The notes beneath the pieces were generated by a model, which saw nothing but the letters and a program-made list of their open reading frames with translations, ran no database searches and was not told the origin of the DNA. From Paraburkholderia fynbosensis (GTDB taxonomy: Bacteria > Pseudomonadota > Gammaproteobacteria > Burkholderiales > Burkholderiaceae), in contig NZ_CADIKI010000010.1 of assembly GCF_902859935.1 (NCBI RefSeq), forward strand, positions 62,001 through 126,000: 64,000 nt of DNA, read 5' to 3'. Shown here piece after piece: positions 36,700 through 46,370 of the stretch. Made by a program: the position numbers and the translations under genes. Within the stretch, counting starts at the first letter, position 1, and each line of letters opens with the position of its first letter.

Positions 36700-37542
36700 T
36701 CAGCCGGCGAGCCGGCGGTAAGCGCTGAGATGCCGGACGAGGCCCTGCTTGTCGCCACGAATCTCGCTCAGTCGGGCGAGATTGAAATGAGCGTCGGCAT
36801 ACGTCGGGTCCAGCTCGATGCATCGCTGGTACGCCGCTTCCGCAGCGTCATAGCGTTTCAGTTCTTCGAGTACAACCGCGCGGTTGAAGTGCAGGAGCGG
36901 GTCATCGGGAAAGTGCTGTAACGCCGCATCGAAGATGGACAACGCCTCGTCGCAGCGCGTTTCAGCTTCGCACAGCAGTACGCCCAGATTCGTATAGGCG
37001 TCGTAATGCGGCAACGACGCGAGCTCGAGCACTTTCCGGTAAGCCTGCTCTGCGCCAACCGCGTCGGTCCCAGCAAGCTGTTCGGCAAGGGCAAACCACT
37101 CCGCTGCCTGCTCTTCACGATTGGCATCGTTTCGCGGTGCCGAGTCCAGAAACGCCACATCCCCGCGGATATGGGCGACCTCGAAATCGAGCAGATGCTG
37201 ACCGGAGTCAGCGTCCCACTGGGCCTGTCCGGACCTTACCGCCACGGACTGGCCCACAGATGTGATTCGAATGCCGGAAAGCGGGAGCTCGTCAGGAAGT
37301 TCTGCTTTCAGCCTCGTAAGTGCTCTCAGAATCTTGCGTGCAGAGACGTTGGCCGATTGCAGTTGGAAAGCAGTGCGCAGGAGCACCACATCCTGGAAGG
37401 AGAATCGAAGCTCGTTGCGTCGCCCACGCGACGGGTGGACGAAGCCGGCGTCAATCAACCCCGAGAGGACACGACGCGACACGCCCAGCAGCGATTGAAG
37501 GCTGCGCAGCGAGTAGTCGTTTGACTGGTTGCGGCGGCTCAC
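36700..37542 (-). CDS. MerR-like helix-turn-helix plus TPR protein coupled to ku
   Basis: A 280-residue protein. The N-terminal about 75 residues form a MerR-like winged helix (YSLRSLQSLLGVSRRVLSGL, then GRRNELRFSFQDVVLLRTA). A linker follows, then TPR motifs in the C-terminal half (AYTNLGVLLCEAETRCDEAL, LLHFNRAVVLEELKRYDAA, ADAHFNLARLSEIRGD). Its ATG overlaps the ku stop, so it is co-translated with Ku. A regulator or scaffold of the end-joining locus is suggested by context. No direct evidence of function is seen. Confidence 0.8.
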   Translation of the reverse strand: MSRRNQSNDYSLRSLQSLLGVSRRVLSGLIDAGFVHPSRGRRNELRFSFQDVVLLRTAFQLQSANVSARKILRALTRLKAELPDELPLSGIRITSVGQSVAVRSGQAQWDADSGQHLLDFEVAHIRGDVAFLDSAPRNDANREEQAAEWFALAEQLAGTDAVGAEQAYRKVLELASLPHYDAYTNLGVLLCEAETRCDEALSIFDAALQHFPDDPLLHFNRAVVLEELKRYDAAEAAYQRCIELDPTYADAHFNLARLSEIRGDKQGLVRHLSAYRRLAG

Positions 37543-38489
37543 TTGCGTGCCCGGACCTTTGCGGGTGGCGCTTCCTTGACGTCCGCTCTCGGTGTCGCCC
37601 GTTTGACAGGCCGGCGGGGCTTGGCGGCGAGCACGTCGACCTCGGCTGGTGAAGCCTTCTTGGTGGCCGGCGTCTTGGTCGCGGCCGTCTTCACCGGCGC
37701 CTCACGTTTCGCCCTGTTGGCGCTGAGACTTGCGCGAAGTGCTTCCATCAGGTCAATCACCTGACCGCCTGACTCCTCGGCCGGTGCCTCAGGTGACACA
37801 ATCTGTTTGCCCGCAATCTTCCGGTCAATGGCTTCCAGTATCCGCTTCTTCTCTTCGTCTTCGTAACCTGTCGGGTCATAGACGTCTTCCGACACCTGGT
37901 CGATGATTTGCAGCGCGAGCTTCAGCTCTGTATCGCTAACCGTCACCAGCTCGATGTGCAAATCGCTCAGCGCGCGCACCTCATCGGCGAACAGCAGCTG
38001 CTGGAAAACCATGCCGTCTTCCGCCGGGCGTATCTGAACGATTCGGGTTTTTCCCTTGTACGACCATTTTGCGAGCGCACAGCGTTCGCTTTCCCGCATG
38101 GCAAGCCGTAGGAGGCTGTAGGGTTTCCCTCCGCGTTTGTCCGGGGCGATGAAGTACGCTTTGTCGTAGTACAGCGAGTCTACTGACTTCTCAGGGACGA
38201 ACGACACAATCTCAACCACATGGCTTGCACCTTCCTCCAGCGCTTTGAGCTCTTCCGGGGCAAAGACGACAAACTGCCCTTTCTCAAACTCGTATCCTTT
38301 CTTCATGTCCGCGCGGGCGACGACGGCGCCGGTGGCCTCTGATATGTACTGCTGCTTCACGCGACCACCCTCCGGCGTCAGAAGGTTAAAGCCCACACCG
38401 GCGGCGCTATCCGTCGCCGAATACAGTTTGACTGGTATGGACACCAGTCCAAAGGACAGAGTCAGCGATGCGATGGAACGTGCTGCCAT
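37539..38489 (-). CDS. ku: Non-homologous end joining protein Ku
   Basis: A 316-residue bacterial Ku homodimer subunit. It opens MAARSIASLTLSFGLVSIPV, contains EKGQFVVFAPEELKALEEGA, and a core with YLAP-like YFIAPDKRGGKPYSLL. The C-terminus is Lys/Arg/Ala-rich (TKTPATKKASPAEVD), as in LigD-recruiting and DNA-threading tails. AGGAGG lies before the ATG at 38489. The frame upstream of it is not family-like. Ku binds double-strand ends and recruits LigD, whose gene is next upstream on the same strand. Confidence 0.95.
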   Translation of the reverse strand: MAARSIASLTLSFGLVSIPVKLYSATDSAAGVGFNLLTPEGGRVKQQYISEATGAVVARADMKKGYEFEKGQFVVFAPEELKALEEGASHVVEIVSFVPEKSVDSLYYDKAYFIAPDKRGGKPYSLLRLAMRESERCALAKWSYKGKTRIVQIRPAEDGMVFQQLLFADEVRALSDLHIELVTVSDTELKLALQIIDQVSEDVYDPTGYEDEEKKRILEAIDRKIAGKQIVSPEAPAEESGGQVIDLMEALRASLSANRAKREAPVKTAATKTPATKKASPAEVDVLAAKPRRPVKRATPRADVKEAPPAKVRARK

Positions 38490-38674
38490 GTGAGCCTCCT
38501 GTGAGCGGGCGCTGGGATTCACCAGCGCTGCCTGATACCAGTATCTCCGGCCAACCATAGCGAGCGCGCATCTCGTATGCCGGTGAGTCGGCTCGCTTTC
38601 GGCCATGTGGGCGCTCTACCGCGCTCCAACGCTTATCACTTGTGGTCGCTACATCTGCCGGCGCCGGCCGTCTC

Positions 38675-41182
38675 TCACCGGAGCCGCCTGATTGCCGACG
38701 CCAACGACTGTTTTGCAAGCCAGTACGCTTCCCACGGGTCCTGCGTCTGGAAGCTAAGATACTCTCTCGCCGTTTGCACCGTCCACTGCGCACCGCTTTT
38801 AAGGTCAGACAGTTGCTCCCATGACACGGGCATCGAGACGCCCATTCCCGGACGGGCCCTCACGGAGAAGGCGGCAGCCGTGGTCTGGGCCTTGCCATTG
38901 CGCAGATAGTCGACATAAATTTTGCCGATTCTGTTGGCTGCCCCTGATGTCGCTGAAAAGCGGTCCGGGATGGTTTTTGCGAGATGCCGGACGAACGCCT
39001 GCGAGAACGCCTTCACAGATTTGTAGTCCAGTCTTGGCGCAAGCGGAACAACGACGTGCAGCCCTTTGCCGCCGCTGGTTTTCAACCACGCTTGCAGGTC
39101 AAGCTCCTCAAGCAACGCCCGGACAAGAAGCGCGGCCTCCTGAATTTGCTGCCATTTCACTCCGTCGCCGGGGTCCAGGTCAAAAATGACCCTGTCCGGT
39201 TTATCGATGCGCTGTATTGTCGAGTTCCACGTGTGGAACTCAACAACATTCATCTGCGCAGCCGACATCAGCGCGTCCGCCGTATCGACAGTCAGCAGCG
39301 GCAGATGATTCATCCACAGCTTGCGGTCGTGCGCCTTCAAACCGGGCATCCCGGTTTTTTCCGCGTGTTTCTGGAAGAACGTCTGCCCGGCTATCCCAGT
39401 GGGCGCGCGAACCATTGCAACAGGCCGGTCCACCAGGTGCGGCAGCATCCACTGGACAACGCTTTCGTAGTACCGGACGAGTTCCAGCTTGCTAACGCCG
39501 CTGGACGGGTCAACGACACGCTCGGGGTGCGTGACCTTGACCTGCGAGACAGGAGTTGGCTTCAGCGTTTCTCCGGACTCACGGACGACGCGTCGCGCGG
39601 GTTTGTCGACGCGCAAGCCTTTCAACGACGCCTGCCGGACAACACCTTCTCCGGTCCACTCCGCGAACTCGACCTCCGCAACCAGCTCCGGGTGTACCCA
39701 ACGTTCGGCGCCGGCGGCCCGCCTTGACCAGCGGCTCGGCTTCGATACCGCAACGTCGAACGGACTAGTATCGCGTTCGAGCGGCTGCAGGCGTTCCCAG
39801 AGGTCCTGGCCCGTCCGAGCCTTCCAGCCGGTGCCCACGCTACCTGCATCGTGAAGCTTGCTGCCCACGTAGTAGCCGAGCAGCAAACTGCCGACTTCGC
39901 CGTCCTTGCCGCCCCTGGCGGTGAAGCCACAGATAACGAACTCCTGCCGCAGCCTGGACTTCGCCTTCAGCCACGTCTGCGTCCTTCCAGACTCGTAGCG
40001 AGAGTCGCGACTTTTCAGCATGAGCCCTTCGAGTCCTAGGGCCGCAGCGGCTTCGAATATCTGCGCGATAGGTGCGTCGAAGTCCTGGCTGAAACGTACC
40101 CGGTCGCCATCGTTTTCAAGCAGCTGCGCCAGGCGCGCGCGCCTCGCCCATAGTGGGACGCTCGTCAGGTCATCGCCGTCGCAGTATGGAAGGTCGAACA
40201 GGAAATAGACAATTTCGTCATACGCGGCGCCGTCTATCGCGGTTTGTAGAGCGCCGAAATCCGGTAGTCCGTCCCTGAGGACCACTATCTCACCATCAAG
40301 CCATCCACTCGTGAGGGGGAGCTTCGCGACCTCAGTGGCCAGCGTCGCGAGTTTCTTCGTCCAGTCGTGGCCACCGCTCGTGAACAGCCGTACGCGACCC
40401 TTGTCGACCCGAGCCAGCATCCGGTAACCGTCCAGCTTCGATTCGACTATCCAGTCGCCGACAGTCGGCAGCGACGAGGCCGTGGTCGCGCGCTGCGGTT
40501 CGAGTTTTGCGGGTAGCGGCGCGCTGACTACGGCCGACAGGTCTATCGCCGGGTCAGCTTGACGCGCGAGCCGGGTAACTCTTGGGTTACGCTCTTCGAC
40601 CAGACCCAGTGGCTTTGTGGTGACGCTGTCAGGCAGCGCCTTGATAACGTCGTACTCGGCTAGCGGCTGCGCCCACTCGTCGCGCTTTTTGAACAACATC
40701 CACTGGTCCTGGCTGTCCTCTGGCTTGGATATGCGGACCAGTTCCCAGAGACCCGCGAGCTTCTCGCCATGGAGCCGAAAGACCAGCTTCCCGGCCTTCA
40801 TGGATTTGCGCGGGTCGCCGACGGGCTCCCACGTCCCGCGGTCCCACACAATGACCGTCCCGGCCCCGTACTGCTTCGGTGGAATCGTTCCTTCGAACGT
40901 CGAATATTCGACCGGATGGTCTTCCACGTGGACGGCCATCCTCTTTTCCTTGGGGTCGTAGGAAGGGCCCTTCGGAACCGCCCAGGAGAGCAGCACACCA
41001 TCGAGTTCCAGACGAAAGTCGTAATGCAGGCGGCTAGCCCAATGTTTTTGAACAACGAAGCTCAGAGGCGCGCGCTCGCGTGTGACTGGCTTGGCAGGCG
41101 CCGGTTCAGGCGTGACAGTAAAGTTCCGCTTTCTCCGATAGCGGCCAAGGGATGGAGTCGTAGAATCGCGCGCGGTTACCAT
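38675..41182 (-). CDS. ligD: Multifunctional ATP-dependent DNA ligase LigD
   Basis: About 835 residues in the order 3'-phosphoesterase, ligase, primase-polymerase. The phosphoesterase region is recognised by HYDFRLELDGVLLSWAVPKG and HPVEYSTFEGTIP. The ligase lysine is in ESKLDGYR (about 247), with DGEIVV following. The polymerase region has FDLDPGDGVKW and KTSGGKGLHVVVPL. Together with Ku it repairs double-strand breaks by end joining. The ATG at 41182 (MVTARDSTTPSLGRYRRKRN) is chosen for family similarity. The ribosome-binding site is weak, and the longer form to 41323 has poor sequence. Confidence 0.94.
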   Translation of the reverse strand: MVTARDSTTPSLGRYRRKRNFTVTPEPAPAKPVTRERAPLSFVVQKHWASRLHYDFRLELDGVLLSWAVPKGPSYDPKEKRMAVHVEDHPVEYSTFEGTIPPKQYGAGTVIVWDRGTWEPVGDPRKSMKAGKLVFRLHGEKLAGLWELVRISKPEDSQDQWMLFKKRDEWAQPLAEYDVIKALPDSVTTKPLGLVEERNPRVTRLARQADPAIDLSAVVSAPLPAKLEPQRATTASSLPTVGDWIVESKLDGYRMLARVDKGRVRLFTSGGHDWTKKLATLATEVAKLPLTSGWLDGEIVVLRDGLPDFGALQTAIDGAAYDEIVYFLFDLPYCDGDDLTSVPLWARRARLAQLLENDGDRVRFSQDFDAPIAQIFEAAAALGLEGLMLKSRDSRYESGRTQTWLKAKSRLRQEFVICGFTARGGKDGEVGSLLLGYYVGSKLHDAGSVGTGWKARTGQDLWERLQPLERDTSPFDVAVSKPSRWSRRAAGAERWVHPELVAEVEFAEWTGEGVVRQASLKGLRVDKPARRVVRESGETLKPTPVSQVKVTHPERVVDPSSGVSKLELVRYYESVVQWMLPHLVDRPVAMVRAPTGIAGQTFFQKHAEKTGMPGLKAHDRKLWMNHLPLLTVDTADALMSAAQMNVVEFHTWNSTIQRIDKPDRVIFDLDPGDGVKWQQIQEAALLVRALLEELDLQAWLKTSGGKGLHVVVPLAPRLDYKSVKAFSQAFVRHLAKTIPDRFSATSGAANRIGKIYVDYLRNGKAQTTAAAFSVRARPGMGVSMPVSWEQLSDLKSGAQWTVQTAREYLSFQTQDPWEAYWLAKQSLASAIRRLR

Positions 41183-41361
41183 AGTTCCAACCGGCAAAGA
41201 CCGGTGTAATGGCGGACGATGGCGCCGGCAGTGCTGTTCAGAGTCCAGCTCCGACGCCAACGACCTGCAAGCGGCCCGATTCTCGTAGCCGTAGAAGCAA
41301 ACGAGGCGGTTGTAGGTCGCCACAAGATTGCCTCCGGATTATGCCGGTACCGGATAACGAA

Positions 41362-41583
41362 CTAGCTTCTGGCTTCTGTACCTTTAAGCTCGCCGTGTTT
41401 GTGCGAATGGGTCGCGGCATACTTAAGCTCGAAATGCGCGCCCTCGCCGCTACGCGTTGGCGGGAAGTGTTCGCCCTCGACGCATGTCACCTCGAACGTG
41501 TCTTTGCCATCGTCATGCACGACCGAGTAGATGCCGGACACCTTGACGATTTCGCCCGGCTTGTAAGAGTTGTCGCCTGCCAT
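41362..41583 (-). CDS. YjzC-like small protein
   Basis: A 73-residue protein resembling the YjzC family: SYKPGEIVKVSGIYSVVHDD, VEGEHFPPTRSGEGAHFEL, and a His-rich end (ATHSHKHGEL). GGGAGG lies six bases before the ATG. It is upstream of ligD on the same strand. Function of the family is unknown. Confidence 0.65.
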   Translation of the reverse strand: MAGDNSYKPGEIVKVSGIYSVVHDDGKDTFEVTCVEGEHFPPTRSGEGAHFELKYAATHSHKHGELKGTEARS

Positions 41584-41739
41584 TTTTTCCTCCCTGTTTC
41601 GCTTTGTGAAGATAACGTCTGAGCAAGACGCATACCGTTTCGTGAAAAGGCTGCGCGATTGGGATTTCTCGGAGAAAAACACGACTCCAAGACTTTTTTC
41701 GTGCGCAAATCTTGCACGCACGTGGCCAGATTCCAGCAC

Positions 41740-42130
41740 GCAGCGTGTCCCATGCAAAATCATCACCCTTGCCGCGCGGTATACATACTGCTGCCCGTTC
41801 CGCGGTGCAGCCGCGCGACTGGTCGGACATCAACGGCAGCGGTCGTGGGACAACCGGTACTGTGGGATAGCCTTGAGACACCAAACAGGGTGGCGAAGTT
41901 AGCGCCCTGAGGCGAACGGCTGACGGGCGACGCTGGCTGCGAGGGGCATCTCACGATGCTTTGGAACGTGTCTGAAGGCCTCGCTAAGGATAAGGCTAGG
42001 CTCCTCTCCACCGAGGGGCATTCACAAATACAATAGATGTTCGCTAGAGAGAACGCTGAGACGTACGGAGGTGGGACATGGGATACGGGGTTCGGGCGCT
42101 TGCGCCGCGAGACGATGCGGGCAGTTCGGC
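41740..42130. repeat. About 400-bp dispersed intergenic repeat, copy 1
   Basis: Closely similar by eye to 56649-57050 in the same orientation. Shared blocks include CATACATACTGCTGCCCGTT, GTGGGATAGCCTTGAGACAC and CTTGCGCCGCGAGACGATGC. Each copy contains several GC-rich short inverted repeats, and an ATG followed by LWNVSEGLA that soon loses its frame. It is not an ordinary gene. Either an RNA element or a decayed mobile or coding unit is possible. In both places a minus-strand gene follows within about 200 bases. The rest of 41584-42555 shows nothing else. Confidence 0.75.
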
Positions 42131-42555
42131 CGATGCCGGTCGTCCACGATGGTGAAGAGCGACGCGAGGTTCTTTAGGCCGGGATGCAACTCGGCGTCGA
42201 CCGTTCCCGGCCTTGATGAAACCGATTATTTGTCGCAGCCCGTGTACGAACGAGCCTTACACCAGAGCGCAATATCAGCTGTCCGGAGAATCATAACCGG
42301 CACAACCAGCGGCGCGCCATACAGACCGCTGGCAGGTACAACGATGCACACGAAGACAGTTGGCATACGAACGGCAGGCGTCGTGTTGGCATGCAACTGG
42401 GCAAGACTCAGCACCCTGGGCGACACAGGCCGTGCCGCTGGGCCGGCTCCGGCGCGAATGCCAAGAGCGACGGCCCGACGGCCGTTGTACCGGCGCGCCT
42501 TCCTGCGCGTTTTTCTTCACACAAAGCAGTGCGCGCCGCCGCTGCGAGCCGCCCC

Positions 42556-42780
42556 TCAGGCTTCGTACTTGAATGACAAAGATACGCGCGCGCGATACTC
42601 GACGACCTTGCCGCCATCGACCCTCATGTCGAGCTTGCAGACTTCGGCGACGCGCAAATCTCGTAGCGAATTCGCAGCGAGTTCCACAGCATTCTTCGCG
42701 GCATCTTCCCAGGAGTTCGGGCTGGTGCCGATAATCTCAGTGACGCTGTAAACGCTGCATTCAGTGTCTTGCGTGGCCAT
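42556..42780 (-). CDS. Dodecin (flavin-binding)
   Basis: A 74-residue dodecin: SVTEIIGTSPNSWEDAAKNA, LRDLRVAEVCKLDMRVDGGK, and the end YRARVSLSFKYEA. Dodecins form 12-subunit shells that store or buffer flavins. GAGAGGAG lies before the ATG at 42780. The eight-residue N-terminal extension with a Cys is slightly longer than usual. Confidence 0.93.
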   Translation of the reverse strand: MATQDTECSVYSVTEIIGTSPNSWEDAAKNAVELAANSLRDLRVAEVCKLDMRVDGGKVVEYRARVSLSFKYEA

Positions 42781-43094
42781 AATTTCCACTCCTCTCGGTT
42801 AGGAGGCGCGATTCCCGCACCTCGGTCATTTCATCATAGGCTTCGGCGTGCCAACCGTCGTCGCTGCCCTCGGAGCCGCGCGTCTCGGCTGGTTAGCGGC
42901 CGGTGGGAGATTTTTCGGATGTTGTGCGCCCGCCACCTATATCGCAGGCGTTCGTTCCTAACGAAGGCCGGCGCTCAATGCTCGTGGAGCGATTGGCCTC
43001 GTTCCGAGCGCTGTACAGGCAACTATCGCCACTTTCCCAACGTGATGTTGCCAAGGACGGAGCCGAAACTCTTCGCTCGAGTCGGCATTACCCT
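42781..43094. other. Intergenic region between dodecin and kup
   Basis: About 314 bases. Nothing beyond the dodecin ribosome-binding site is recognised. Confidence 0.4.
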
Positions 43095-44972
43095 TCAAAT
43101 CTCTACCTGCGCTCCCAATTCGATGACCCGATTGGGCGGAATCTTGAAGTAATCAGCCGCGTCGCGAGCGTTGCGAGACATCGCGGAATACAAGGCCTCC
43201 CGCCATAGCGCCATGCCGGCTTTCGGCGTGGCGAGGACTGTCTGGCGGGCGATAAAGAAGGAGGTTTGCATCGGGTTAATCGAGAGTCCAGCATGCCGAC
43301 CGTTTTGCAAAGCGCGCGGTATGTCGCGCTCATCCGAGAACCCATAGTAGACGTTGACTTGATAGCAGTTGTGTCCAAGCGGGACCACCTTGATGCGTTC
43401 CCTATCCGGAACTCTGGGGATGTCGGTGGCGTACACAGTCAAAAATATCGTTCGTTCATGCAGCACTTGGTTATGGAGTAGGTTATGCAACAGCGCATGG
43501 GGTGCGCCGTCACCTTCTGCACGGAAGAAGATGGCCGTACCAGGCACGCGTAGCGGTGGATTGATGAAGAGCGACTGGAGGAAGTCCTCGAGAGGGATGA
43601 GTTGGCGTTGGAGGCTTTGGAATACCAGTTCGCGCCCCCTTCGCCACGTCAGCATGAGCATGACCATCAGCGCACTGATTGTTAGCGTAAACCAGCCGCC
43701 GCTAATGATTTTCAAACTCGTGGAAGAGAACAAAGCGACGTCAATCATCAAAAAGAACCCGGTCGCTGCGACCGACAGCAACAGCGGAAATTTCCAGCCG
43801 AAACGAACAACGAAGAACGTCAGCAGCGTCGTTGTCAACATCGTAGCGGTCGCAGCAATGCCATAGGCCGAAGCCAAATTGGAAGACGAGCCGAATCCCA
43901 CAACGGCCAATATGACAGCCGTGAGCTGGAGCCAATTGACGAGTGGAATGTAGATTTGCCCCTTTTGACTTTCAGAGGTCTGGCGGATGCGCATACGGGG
44001 CAGGAAGCCTAGCGCAATAGCTTGCTGAGTCACTGAAAATGCACCAGAGATTGTCGCCTGCGATGCGATAACGGTCGCCATCGTCGAGAGCACTACGAGC
44101 GGATAGACGCTCCAAGGGCCAAGTTGCAGAAAGAAAGGATTCGAAACCGCTGCCGGATTCGATAACAGCAAGGCGCCTTGCCCGAGGTAATTGAGTGCCA
44201 GCGCGGGAGCGACGATAGAGAACCAGGCCAAGCGAACCGTCTTCTTGCCAAAATGGCCCATATCAGCATACAGCGCTTCCGCACCGGTGAGCGCCAGGAC
44301 AACCGCACCGAGGGCGACGAAGGCCAACCACCCGTTGCGGATGAGAAAGCCGAGGGCGTGGAGCGGATTGAAGGCAATCAGAATGACCGGGTTCTTAGCG
44401 ATATTAGCAACGCCCATCGCAGCAAGCATAATGAACCAGACCAGCACAATCGGGCCGAACCATTTTCCGATACCGGCTGTGCCCCTGCGCTGCAACAAGT
44501 ACAGTGCGACCAGAACGGCCAATGTCACAGAGATAACATACGGCTTAAGAGCCGGCGCGGCCACTTCCAACCCTTCAATGGCCGACAAGACTGAAATGGC
44601 TGGCGTAATCACACCGTCGCCGAAAAAAAGCCCGGCGCCGACCATGCCAAGCAGCATCACCGGATAGTACCAACGGGATTTCTGAGTGACCGACGATAGC
44701 GCTAACGCGGTCATCGCCATAATGCCGCCTTCCCCTCGGTTGTCCGCCCGCAAAACAAGAGTTACGTACTTGAGCGAAATCACGATTATGAGGCCCCACA
44801 AAATCAGCGAGACCACCCCCAGCACATTGGCAGGGACAAGCGAAAGACCATGATGTTTCGCGAATACCTCCTTCATTGTGTAAAGCGGACTGGTTCCAAT
44901 GTCGCCGTACACAATTCCAATGGCAGCCAGCGTCAGCGCAGCAATGCTACTTTTATTGGAGTCTGTAGTCAC
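43095..44972 (-). CDS. kup: Low-affinity potassium transporter Kup
   Basis: A 625-residue KUP/HAK/KT potassium-proton symporter. The N-terminus has ALTLAAIGIVYGDIGTSPLY, the first membrane segment with the family GDIGTSPLY motif. About 12 hydrophobic segments follow over residues 10-450, then a cytoplasmic C-terminal domain ending RNARDAADYFKIPPNRVIEL. It starts at GTG 44972 with GAGG/GGCGG upstream. It acts in the inner membrane. Confidence 0.95.
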   Translation of the reverse strand: MTTDSNKSSIAALTLAAIGIVYGDIGTSPLYTMKEVFAKHHGLSLVPANVLGVVSLILWGLIIVISLKYVTLVLRADNRGEGGIMAMTALALSSVTQKSRWYYPVMLLGMVGAGLFFGDGVITPAISVLSAIEGLEVAAPALKPYVISVTLAVLVALYLLQRRGTAGIGKWFGPIVLVWFIMLAAMGVANIAKNPVILIAFNPLHALGFLIRNGWLAFVALGAVVLALTGAEALYADMGHFGKKTVRLAWFSIVAPALALNYLGQGALLLSNPAAVSNPFFLQLGPWSVYPLVVLSTMATVIASQATISGAFSVTQQAIALGFLPRMRIRQTSESQKGQIYIPLVNWLQLTAVILAVVGFGSSSNLASAYGIAATATMLTTTLLTFFVVRFGWKFPLLLSVAATGFFLMIDVALFSSTSLKIISGGWFTLTISALMVMLMLTWRRGRELVFQSLQRQLIPLEDFLQSLFINPPLRVPGTAIFFRAEGDGAPHALLHNLLHNQVLHERTIFLTVYATDIPRVPDRERIKVVPLGHNCYQVNVYYGFSDERDIPRALQNGRHAGLSINPMQTSFFIARQTVLATPKAGMALWREALYSAMSRNARDAADYFKIPPNRVIELGAQVEI

Positions 44973-45378
44973 GCCGCCGCCTCATTGTTGAGCCTCAAAG
45001 CATGTAACTGCGGAGCAAACTGCTGCTCCAGCTCACTACAACTTCTGCAACCGTCGCATCGCATCCGACCGCAACCGACCTCCGCTTACGTTCCGGCAGT
45101 TCGCCGCGACGGCGCTTCCCACCTTGTGATAGTCATTATAGGCGGGTGCCATTCTTGCCCGCTCCGAATCCGTAGCCGCGAAGTTCGCGCAAGTCGATGC
45201 ATTCGGGTTGGGACGCTGCATGGAAGTATGCGCACTCTAAAGCAAGACGTTGGCTTGCTGATAACTCATGGCGGTGATGGAGTTCTTCTCGGGAGCCCTT
45301 TATTAGCAATACGGCTCCGGACTGGTACAAACAAGAGCTCGCATCTCAATTGAATTCCATTCGACAACTGGTCGCAGC
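44973..45378. other. Intergenic region upstream of kup
   Basis: About 406 bases. Short minus-strand frames (for example 45036-45221, ending SGGRLRSDAMRRLQKL) are open, but I cannot assign them. A remnant gene is possible. No riboswitch was recognised. Confidence 0.3.
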
Positions 45379-45660
45379 TCAGCCGTCACTTTCCGTGACG
45401 GCCCAGACCGGCACGAGCCTGGTCCCGGGCACGCTTCGGGCGCGGACGGAAACGCGTCGTCCGTAGGTGACTGACAAAACAGCAGGCGTGCCTCCTGGGG
45501 ACACCGGGGGAATGAGCGTTCCCGCCGCGCTGACAAACTGGTCACCACCTCCGATTTCGTAGCACCTGCGCGCCGTCCGTATGGCGTCAGCGTCCCCCGC
45601 CGAGAGCGTGTCCTGGACCGCAAGAGACTCAATTGCCGACCGTTGGTCGGCAATTTTCAT
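45379..45660 (-). CDS. Hypothetical protein
   Basis: A 93-residue frame whose ATG overlaps the TGA of the upstream small gene (ATGA). It contains ARRCYEIGGGDQFVSAAGTL and a beta-like end (VSVRARSVPGTRLVPVWAV). No family is recognised. A perfect 11-bp inverted repeat covers codons 2-10, which would place a hairpin at its translation start. Confidence 0.5.
   Translation of the reverse strand: MKIADQRSAIESLAVQDTLSAGDADAIRTARRCYEIGGGDQFVSAAGTLIPPVSPGGTPAVLSVTYGRRVSVRARSVPGTRLVPVWAVTESDG
45631..45655. promoter_or_regulatory. Perfect 11-bp inverted repeat with 3-base loop
   Basis: AATTGCCGACC at 45631-45641 pairs with 45645-45655 around GTT. It lies a few bases inside the start of the 93-residue frame. 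On the minus strand it could fold over the initiation region and control translation. On the plus strand only a short T run follows, so it is a weak terminator candidate. Confidence 0.5.
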
Positions 45661-45896
45661 GGGTGCGGCTTAGCCGCCCCCGCCAGCACCCGTTCGAGCG
45701 CCATCGACCTGGCCGCTTCCTCCGCTTGCTCGGCCGTATCGAACACACTGCCCGACACATACACTCTGTGCCACTCCGAGTTATCAGACGCGTCACGGAA
45801 AATGCGAAAGCGCGCGCAGTAGCCACGTGGCGTAGCCGGTATCACGTCGATGTCGACGGACGCACCTTCTATCTGATGCCTGACGAAGCCGTCCAT
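45657..45896 (-). CDS. Small hypothetical protein
   Basis: A 79-residue protein (MDGFVRHQIEGASVDIDVIP ... FDTAEQAEEAARSMALERVL). Its last part resembles the end of the 72-residue protein at 55636 (FDTEEEAESAGLAW), suggesting one small-domain family common in this group. AGGAGGG lies six bases before the ATG. It is coupled to the next frame by ATGA. Confidence 0.65.
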   Translation of the reverse strand: MDGFVRHQIEGASVDIDVIPATPRGYCARFRIFRDASDNSEWHRVYVSGSVFDTAEQAEEAARSMALERVLAGAAKPHP

Positions 45897-46170
45897 GCCA
45901 CCCTCCTGACGCCTGCGTTGTACGTGAAATCCTAGCATGATGGTCGCGATGCGGTAGGTGCGTTGCAGCAAATCACCGGGCATCAATCAGACGCTCAATG
46001 ACTTGCACACTCGTTCGACTTGATTGACATCGGTCCACAAGAAGGGCGCGAAAGAGTTCACGGGTGAAGACAAATGATTCGCGGCGAAGCCCGCTTCGGC
46101 GCGCCTCAAGGTGCGCCCGCTGAAGAAGCTGAAGGACGCCGCGCTGTAAGCGAAAGTGTTTCGAAGCGGT

Positions 46171-46206
46171 AGCGCCCCTCGCGACCAACATCCGGGGGGC
46201 GTTTTC
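46171..46206 (+). terminator. Rho-independent terminator
   Basis: A CGCCCC / GGGGCG stem followed by GTTTTC. The short frame just upstream ending at 46149 (RLKVRPLKKLKDAAL) looks like the tail of an HU-type DNA-binding protein with a stop 22 codons earlier, so this may be the terminator of a vanished gene. Nothing else is seen between 45897 and 46370. Confidence 0.6.
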
Positions 46207-46370
46207 ATTTGCGGCGCACGACGTCGGCGTTGCAATTGGAAAGCGCGTCGTTTTGTGAGTGAACCGGCTAAACGTCCGGCCATACACGCCCCGTTCCCTC
46301 TATTCCAGAGCTGAAGTAAGCTCATAAGTGCGCGCCGCATCGTGGCGTCGCGACGAAACAGGAGCATGTC

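Noticed and set aside
42071..42751. A 226-codon plus-strand frame
   Set aside because: It crosses the intergenic repeat and runs antisense through the dodecin gene with no recognisable motif.
45036..45330. Minus-strand frames upstream of kup ending SGGRLRSDAMRRLQKL
   Set aside because: Too short, with two competing frames and no signal peptide or ribosome-binding site. At most a relic.
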